Assembly (NCBI GenBank): GCA_027604685.1
Contig: JADHYX010000479.1
Coordinates: 1 to 15,462 of the forward strand
Direction of reading: 5' to 3'
From: Lobulomyces angularis
Taxonomy: Eukaryota > Chytridiomycota > Chytridiomycetes > Lobulomycetales > Lobulomycetaceae
Length of the DNA stretch: 15,462 bases
Shown here one piece after another: positions 8,096 to 15,462 of this stretch. Each line of letters begins with the position of its first letter. The first letter of the stretch is position 1. The position numbers and the translations under genes were made by a program. The notes under the pieces are model-generated. The model ran no database searches and was not told where the DNA came from. It saw nothing but the letters and a program-made list of their open reading frames with translations.

Positions 8096-11000
8096 ATGAT
8101 TATAAAGAATCAACTGTGGAAAAATCAGTTCAACACTTTACTTGGGAAATGTTTTAGGTTACTCTCTCAGAAACCAAAATTTATACTTTTTGTTGTACTA
8201 TTTCCAATTTTAGCCCCATTACTCTCCATTTATTTACCAAATGGACCAGTATACGATACGACACTTAACAGTGAATCTTATGTAAAATCTGTTGAATTAA
8301 CCTTTCAAAGCCAGAGTACTCTCTTCTACTTTGCTCCCAATGATAAAAAGCACTTAGATATTATGAAAACGTTTTCTTTAGAACAAGGTACATGAAAAAA
8401 AATAGTTTTTTGGACTTTTCAAAAATTTAATTCTGTAATTATTAATAAAAAATTACTAGGTCTTGATTTCAACAAAAATGTTAAGGGGTTTTCAAATTAC
8501 AATGATATGATATCTAGTATTATCGAAAACTATGATCATGTCAAGTATGGTTTATATTTTTTTTTTCATTTTTTTTTATGTTTATCGTCCTTTTTTTTTG
8601 TTCAAAGAGTTCAAGATATTTTCAGAGCAGTTGATTTTCAAAGTGAAAATTTAAATTTTAATCAAACTAGATACAACCTTTGGAAGTACGAGTATAATGC
8701 ACGTTCAAAAGAATATTCAAATTTATTTTCTGATGCAAAAGTTGAACTCGGTTTAAACCAAGCTATTATACTAACCTTAAAAGGATCCAATGTAACAGCA
8801 AGATCTAATTTAAATTCCAAAGTGAATTGGGTTCTACCAGTGGAAAAGCCTTTATACATTGATAACGAGATAAGGTAATCTCTAATTCCATAAATTTTTT
8901 TTTTCTTAATTAACTTCATAAAATTGTATATTGAAGGCGTGAATATGATAATGTTACCCGTTCTTTAGACTGGAAATTAAAAAGTTCAAAAGGAGAAAAA
9001 TCTGTTTATGTAGTTCCAATTTATTCATTCAGAAACCCAATGTTAACAATTTTTTTCCCACTTGTGTTTACTCCTTTGTTTATCTTGGCTTTTGCCATTG
9101 TCGAAGAAGAAAAATCAAGCAAAATTTTTGAAACTATTAACAGGTAAATACCTGTGCTTTTTATGATATTAATCCAATTTTTTTACGCGTAATTTAGAAT
9201 GGGGTTATACGGAAGTGCATACTGGCTTTCCCATGCTCTTTCTCTACTACCCATAGCATTCTTGGCTAGTGTAACATTTTCTTTGAGTTCTTTTGTGGTG
9301 ACTGTTCTTTTCCCTCAAACTTTTTTGGCACAAGTCAACATTGGCGTAGTATTTTTAATTGGTTTTAGCTGCGCGTTGTCGTTTTTAAGTTTAGGTTTAC
9401 TTTTCGGTTCATACATTGATGGAGAAGGTGCAAAAGTTGTTTTTATTATATTAGTTATTGGAATGGTCATGCTAACAAACTTTCTATTTTTTTACTTCAA
9501 CAATACCTTCCTCTTTCATACCAAACCTGAAAAAAATTTGGATTATCGTAACGAGATGTTGATTCAGAAAATTGGTGATTATGTTCCATTTTCCATGTCT
9601 ATCAAAGGATCACATCTAGGTAGATTTTTGTTTATTATTTTTCCTTGGATTGGTTAGTCAAAATTTTTTTAAGCGTTAATAATTAATTTTTTATTTATTA
9701 CATCTTCTAGTAACGGGTTCAATGTGGGATGATATCGTAAAATTTTCTTGCTTTCTAGAAATATGTTAATTTCAAAATTTTTTTTTTAGTTCTTAACCAC
9801 GGTACCAAATGAACTAAACGACAATATTATTTCCCAATTTGGTTGGAGCCAATTTTTAAACGTTGCTAATTTACCAGCTTTGCCAAGTCACATTGCTCAA
9901 AAGTACCCAACATATGCACAGAGCAGAAACTCGAACCCTCCAACATTAACATTCATATTTTACAATATTATCATTGCTATACTCTACATATTTTTTGCTA
10001 ATTGCGTTTCTCATGGATTTAATTACAAAGTCCTTGTTAATAAATTCAAAACATCTAAAACAGCGGGAGTTGAAGTAGTTGAAGAAGACATTAATGGAAT
10101 TGAGATAAAGAATTTAACAAAATTTTATAATGTATCAGCTTTTACAACTGAGGTAGCAGGAAGTCCTGCTGTTGACAATCTTTCGCTTAATTTGAAAGAA
10201 GGTGTTGTGTACGGGTTATTAGGTCTTAATCACTGAAATTACTATAATATTTACCTTTTATTTTTAATAGGTCATAATGGTAGCGGCAAAACTACTACCT
10301 TGTCAATTCTCAGTGTAAAATTTATGATTTTTTTTTTATTAAATTTTTTTTTAACTTTTTTAGGGTAAAATTAAGCAAACATCAGGTACAGCAAAAATTT
10401 TTGGTTATGATGTGAAGAAAGACATGCAAAAAATTGGAATGATTATGGGAGTTTGCCCACAGACTGATATACTATTTGAAAATTTGACTGCACTGTAACT
10501 TTTAAGCTGAAAATCCAATTTTTTTTTAATTGTAAAATCTATTTGTTAGCCAAAATGTTACATTTTTTGCCAAATTCCGAGGTGTCAAGTTAAATCCAGG
10601 ACAAACATATGAAGACTATGCAAAAAATAAATTAAATGATGTCCAGCTTCTTGGGTCTGCTAACAAAATGGTATATGGTTTTTCTGGTGGAATGAAAAGA
10701 AGGTAACATAAAAATCTTTGTTATGACTTTAACAATTATATTCTCTATTTTGTAGATTAAGTTTAATCATTTCTACAATTGGAGACAATTTAAAAGTTTT
10801 ATTCCTTGGTAAAATTTTTTCAACTTACCTAAATAATTTTTTTAATTATTAGATGAGCCCACCACTGGATTAGACCCATTATCTTGCAGACGTGTATGGG
10901 ATTTGATAAAATCTATTGCAAAGGATAAAATTATCGTATTGACTACCCACTCTATGGTAAAAAATCACAAAAAAAATTTGTGAAGAATTAAAAATTTTTT

Positions 11001-14000
11001 TTTTTATTTCAGGAAGAAGCAAATTATTTGTGTGAAGTCATTACTATCCTAGAACATGGCAAAACCAGAGCCACAGGAACTCCTTCAGCCCTAAAATCCA
11101 TCTATGGAAAAGGTTATCAAATTTCATTGGTCGATAGTAATTTAGACAGGAAAGATGAAAATTCTTTAAAAAAGTTGGCCTTAAGTTACATTCCTGACTG
11201 TTCTATTTTATCTGATTCAACTTTTGCTTTAACAATTGGTGTATCAAAAAATGACAATGATCAACTAAAATCGTTTTTGACTATGCTTCAAAGCCAAAGT
11301 AGAATTAAGTGGTCTATATCCAACAGCACCTTAGAGGAAGTATGTTAATTTCTTTCTATTATATAATTTTTTAACTCTGAAAAGGTATTTTTAACACTAG
11401 CGCCTGAGAGTATTACTAATACCTCGGACGAAGATATAACTGAAGTAGACACCATTGGAAATGTATCAAAAGATAACTCTTCATCAAAACACACTTTGGA
11501 AGTGGATGAAAACAACTCTGTAATCGAAGTTAATGATACAAAAGTCAAGTCAGATATTGGTTCTAAAAATCGCTTCTTAAATCAACTTAAAGGAATATTT
11601 GCTAAAAATATTATTTTGAGTGGTTTTCACGTCAGAAGGGTTAGGGTATACATGGTGTTTTTTTGGATCTTTTTGAACATCTTCGTTGCTACGCCATATA
11701 ACATTATTATGAATGTCGTTTTTGATGATAAAGATTGTTTGATAAATTTCAGATGTGGTTATCAGCTGCCTCCAGGTAAATTAAATTTAAAGAGTGTTAA
11801 AAAATTTTTCTTTCTCTTATATCCTTAAAGCTGATATCCAGGGTTGTGATATCTTCTATAAAAATGACGATTACGGTCCAGATTATATGTGTGGAAAGGA
11901 AAATTATCTTGCGCGCATTAGAAATATCTCAACTGAAGTTGAAGAGGATATTGTTGACGATTGGAAAAAATCAGGGTAATAATTTTATTTATATGAATTA
12001 TTAAGTTTTATTTAATATTTGGGACCCTTAGCTTCACCTATTACAGACAACCTGGAGGAAGTCCAGATCAAGGTTATCCATTTAAGTTTGCAGGCTACAT
12101 AGATCCCCTTGAGCCTGGATATTCTGTAAATTTAGAGACCCAAATAGAAGAACCAGGCTTGTTTGATTCAGATGGTGCATCAGAGTTTTTGGCGTCTCAA
12201 AAAATTTTATATGCAGACTCTCAATTGGAAGGAGATTTGAAATTTGCTGATTTATTTAGTCAACAAAACTACAATTTTGAAGCTGCTAATGGAAGAGAAA
12301 TTGAAAATGTACTTAGATCCAAACTGTCCACTTTAACAAGTAAAAAGGTTATCCCAATTGCAGGAAATCCTTGTGCAATTAACGGTGAGACACCATATTT
12401 TACTGAATATACAGAATTTTGGAAAAACCTACAAGAGACTTATCCAAAACATGCATTAAAATTTAATGAGCTAAATAACAGCACCGGTAGATTTTCAGTT
12501 GACTTCTTTCTATATGCGACCAAAAATTTGAGGGGAGACAAATCATATCCCCATGTATATATCAATGACCCTTCAAATCAATATATTTGTCTATCAGCCG
12601 GAAAACATTTCAACAACAAATTGAATATCTCACCTTTTGTAAATGCGGTATCAAATGGAGTATTAAAAAGGATGCTAGGTTATAACTCCACAGATGTTAA
12701 GGCATATGAGGAAGCCTATTTGAATAGTAGCGTAGTTACTACTGACCCATTCATTCACTCTCAAGTTAAAAAATTTCCTCTAATTTTTACCTCGGAAAAC
12801 GAAGTTAAATTGAATGACTATGGATTTATCTGGTTGATGATTATGATATTCTTGTCAACGACTTGGACTTTTCCTCAATTTTTTTATATTTTGGTACTGG
12901 AAAAAAGAAATTTTAGAGATTTATTTCGTATTCAAAGGTAACTTAAAATATTTTTTTTTATTTTATTTTTTAATTTATTTTTCTGCAGTTTATCACCAAT
13001 TAATTACTGGTTGATTAATTTCCTCTACGGTTTTGGTTATATACTTGCGAATTGTTTGAGTACTTGTATAATTTTAATTTTATCCCTACTTCCTCCTTAT
13101 GTCGTTTTGGATTTGAATATTTGGATAATTATTCCAGCGTACATTAACTGGGCTTACGCAGTAACGTGCTTCTCTATTTTCTATGCTGCAACATTTAATA
13201 AAAATTCCGTTACGATCTTTATTGTTTTTGTACTCTTTGTTTTTAAAATAATTGGGGCAGTCTCTATTCAAAGATTTGTTAGCGGTTTACCAATAATTTA
13301 TCTTTCCTTGATTCCACCTATATCATTTATGAGCGCATTGAAAATTTCATACACCTCTGGCAGCTTTAAGGAAGCTTCACTTCATATGTTAATGGGATTT
13401 TTGGTTTTTTTTATTTTTATAATATATTGTTAACTTTTTTTTTCCTTTTTTTAAGGGTTCTACCTTTTTATTAATTACTGGTTTATATTTGCATCTGACA
13501 CAACCAAGTAAACTTGGATTTGTTTACTTTAAACCGTTTAGTAATTTGTTTAAAAGCAAATCAAGAACATTAAATAAAAATGGAGGTGAAGCTACAGATG
13601 TCATCATAGATTCCGATGTGTTGGAGGAAAAAAATTTCGTTGCCAAATCCTTGGGAAAAATTGATGAGACCTCCGCAATCAAAATCGCTAATCTAAGAAA
13701 ATCTTATGGAAAAAAAGTTATTATATCAGACCTATCTATCAACTTTAAATTTGGTGAAACCTTTGGTCTATTGGGTCCAAATGGCATGAAAAACACTACT
13801 AAATTATAATTTGAATTAATTTTTTTTTTTTTTTTTTTCTTTAAAAGGTGCTGGAAAAAGTACAATGATTTCTTGTTTTACTGGTTTAACAGATTATGAT
13901 GAAGGAACTATTGAGTTTGCTGGAAACACAATAAAAAATTCCAAAAATTTACAAGAATTAGTCGGTTTTTGTCCACAATTTGATACTCTGTATTCAAGTA

Positions 14001-15046
14001 TACATCAACAAAAACAATTGAAAATTAAAAAATAAAAAAAAAAATTTTATTTTTAAAAGGTTTGACTATAGAGGAACACATAATGTTTTATGGAAGAATC
14101 AGGGGGATTGATGAAAATCATCTTGCAGCAAAGTGCAAGGAAGTTGCAATGGAACTTGGACTTTACCGAGACCACTACAAAAAATTGAGTAGCAACTTAA
14201 GTGGTGGAATGCAAAGAAGGTTAAGCATAGCTATTGCCCTTATTTCCTCTCCTAAAATTTTGGTTCTAGATGAACCTTCAGGTAAAAATTATTTTTTTTT
14301 TTGGCTAAAATTTTTTTTTTAGCTGGATTGGATCCTGCTACAAAGAGAAGTTTGTGGGCAGTCATTGATAAATTAGGAGATGGAGAAAAACGTTCAATGT
14401 AAGTAAAATGAATTTCAATTGTTTTATAAACTAATAATTTTTCAAGTATCTTAACCACACATTCTATGGAAGAAGCAGATGCTTTAAGTTCCAGAGTTGG
14501 TATTCTTGTCAGCGGTGAATTAAAAGCTCTTGGAAATCAAATTCACTTAAAGGAAAAGTTTGGTTCTGGATTGAAGGTAAAAAATTTTGTAATTTAAATA
14601 ATTTTTTAAAAAATAAAAAAAAAAAGTTGTCACTTCAAGTTGAAATAAAGTTGGTGAAGGATAAGAATACCTTTAAAGAAGAAGAATTAAACAACTTGGA
14701 GAAGGAAAAGTTGGCTATTATTGATACTGAAGTGCAAAAAAAGATTTCACCAAAATCAAAAAGAATAACAAACAACTTAAAAAATGACGTTTTAGAAAAC
14801 TTAAAGAAACAATTTAACGTAAATTTAGAAAAATATGAAGGTTTGAACATTGGAGAAGTCTTTGCTTGGACCGCTGAAGTTGAATACCTAATTCCCAAAG
14901 AGGAAGATGTCAGTAAAATCTTTGTAAATCTGGAAAGTGAATTAAGTACTCTGGGTGTCGTTGACTGGGCGCTAAATGAATCTACACTTGAAGATGTCTT
15001 TGTTGAGGTCGTTAATCCTACCAAAAACTTAACACTTGAGGATTAG
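8096..15046 (+). CDS. full-length ABCA-type ABC transporter, 23 exons
   Basis: ATP-driven transporter of the ABCA (lipid-moving) subfamily, acting in a membrane. Exons: 8096-8387, 8460-8544, 8608-8874, 8937-9143, 9198-9652, 9711-9736, 9790-10222, 10271-10314, 10364-10494, 10550-10702, 10756-10808, 10853-10956, 11013-11339, 11385-11775, 11831-11975, 12047-12937, 12989-13403, 13456-13783, 13848-13997, 14060-14281, 14323-14398, 14447-14576, 14627-15046. All phases agree: 1914 aa, normal for a full ABCA protein. TMD1: helix about 29-46, outer loop to about 250, then helices about 252-270, 297-321, 330-355, 362-383 and 496-515. NBD1: Walker [13 protein letters not shown] 586-597, Q-loop CPQTD, signature FSGGM 691-695, Walker B Asp716/Glu717, His748. 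An acidic Ser/Thr-rich linker (about 866-918) leads to TMD2: helix about 947-965, a Cys-containing outer domain, then helices from about 1298 to 1487. NBD2: Walker A GLLGPNGAGKST 1577-1588, LSGGM 1679-1683, Walker B Asp1703/Glu1704, His1737. Both halves keep the STLE(E/D)VF motif typical of ABCA C-domains. Both ATP sites look competent. Odd points: intron 18 starts with GC, exon 6 is 26 nt, and a Lys/Glu-rich insert follows NBD2. Cargo cannot be read from sequence. Confidence 0.95.
13784..13847 (+). other. GC-AG intron in the second P-loop of the ABCA gene
   Basis: The intron begins GCATGA rather than GT and ends AAAAG after a long T-tract. It splits the Gly1583 codon in GLLGPN-G-AGKST. Using it restores the full conserved P-loop in phase. 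The nearest GT alternative (13775, GTCCAA) also keeps frame but deletes three conserved residues. Retention would add eight codons and stop at the TAA at 13807-13809. Confidence 0.75.
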
Positions 15047-15052
15047 AATAAA
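15047..15052 (+). promoter_or_regulatory. candidate poly(A) signal of the ABCA gene
   Basis: AATAAA follows the stop codon immediately; a second copy lies at 15124-15129. A signal touching the stop would mean a very short 3' UTR, so the second copy may be the one used. Confidence 0.35.
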
Positions 15053-15325
15053 AAACAAACAAAAATATAATATATTTTTTCTTTAGAATATAGATTTTTT
15101 TTTATCTTACAGAGACGAAAAAAAATAAAATATAAGTGAAATAACATTCCATAGTACTGTAACTGTATATTATTTTAGATTTTAATGGTTTGAGGTTGGA
15201 CATATGAGTAAAATTGGTATTGGGGATTGTTTAACTAAACGACACTCTTTTTAGTACCCTTTTTTAAAATTGCTGAAATGAAATATTTTGTTGAATGCAA
15301 ATTTTAAATTTTATACTAAATTATA

Positions 15326-15462
15326 TCAAAAGGAAGATAGTACATATCCAACACATTTCCAAACGTAAGTGCTACAAAACATTTCTTCCTTGGTGAACAG
15401 ATCATCAGATATGGTTGCAACTATACTTGCTAGTAAGATGAGGATTTGAAATTTTATTTTAT
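15326..15462 (-). CDS. possible 5' part of a small secreted protein, cut by the window edge
   Basis: The minus strand is open from the window edge to a TGA at 15328-15326. The visible start reads KIKFQILILLASIVATISDD: a short basic stretch, a hydrophobic core and small residues, as in a signal peptide. FTKEEMFCSTYVWKCVGYV follows, with two cysteines. No ATG is present inside the window, so the start would lie just beyond the edge. The protein could end at this TGA (about 45 residues) or splice onward; GT donors exist at 15349-15348 and 15343-15342, but no downstream exon is obvious. The identity is unknown. Confidence 0.3.
   Translation of the reverse strand, partial: KIKFQILILLASIVATISDDLFTKEEMFCSTYVWKCVGYVLSSF

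Noticed and set aside
9653..9789. Reading straight through from 9711 without the second intron
   Set aside because: The frame after GTAAAA at 9737 reaches a TAA within 14 codons, whereas splicing to 9790 restores the conserved downstream frame.
14635..15024. 129-codon minus-strand frame
   Set aside because: It lies entirely opposite the last ABCA exon, and its Ser/Phe/Thr-rich composition is the complement of Lys/Glu/Asn-rich coding sequence.
8096..15046. Several separate truncated transporter genes or a frameshifted pseudogene
   Set aside because: Twenty-two short AT-rich segments (all GT-AG except one GC-AG) remove every interruption with consistent phases, and the product has all domains of one full-length ABCA protein.

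Overview
The window is eukaryotic nuclear DNA. Its clearest genes are cut by many short introns (mostly 41-90 nt, up to 117) that are AT-rich, with GT donors and AG acceptors behind T-tracts. When these are removed, reading frames join without a shift. Noncoding DNA is extremely AT-rich, with poly(A)/poly(T) runs. Stop codons behave as in the standard code. The small introns, the A-rich leaders and the gene content (UGA2-type SSADH, PIH1, a Ser/Thr-rich wall-sensor-like membrane protein, an ABCA transporter) suggest an early-diverging fungus, such as a Rozella- or chytrid-like lineage. An AT-rich protist is also possible. The taxon is inference; no marker settles it.

Layout, left to right: (1) an A-rich leader with a 25-bp tandem repeat, then a complete 9-exon succinate-semialdehyde dehydrogenase gene (446-2456, +, 502 aa). 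(2) Convergent with it, a newly assembled 3-exon gene for a 67-residue protein (2703-2990, -), then a weakly supported short gene (3100-3272, -). (3) A 5-exon PIH1-domain gene (3626-4887, +, 311 aa), preceded by an A23 tract. (4) Convergent with it, a 3-exon single-pass membrane protein with a Ser/Thr-rich outer domain (5081-6117, -, 307 aa, possibly extended by a signal-peptide exon at 6417-6490). (5) An intronless four-helix membrane protein (6613-7038, +, 141 aa). (6) About 1 kb with no convincing gene. (7) A 23-exon full-length ABCA-type transporter (8096-15046, +, 1914 aa), TMD1-NBD1-TMD2-NBD2, with every ATPase motif intact. (8) A possible start of a secreted protein running off the right edge (-).

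The genes are not an operon and do not form an obvious pathway. SSADH belongs to GABA/succinate metabolism, PIH1 to R2TP chaperone assembly, the Ser/Thr-rich protein to the cell surface and the ABCA protein to membrane lipid transport. I see no defence system, mobile element, CRISPR array, tRNA or rRNA. The most unusual points are a GC-AG intron inside the second P-loop of the ABCA gene, introns in both P-loops, and several small genes that appear only after splicing.
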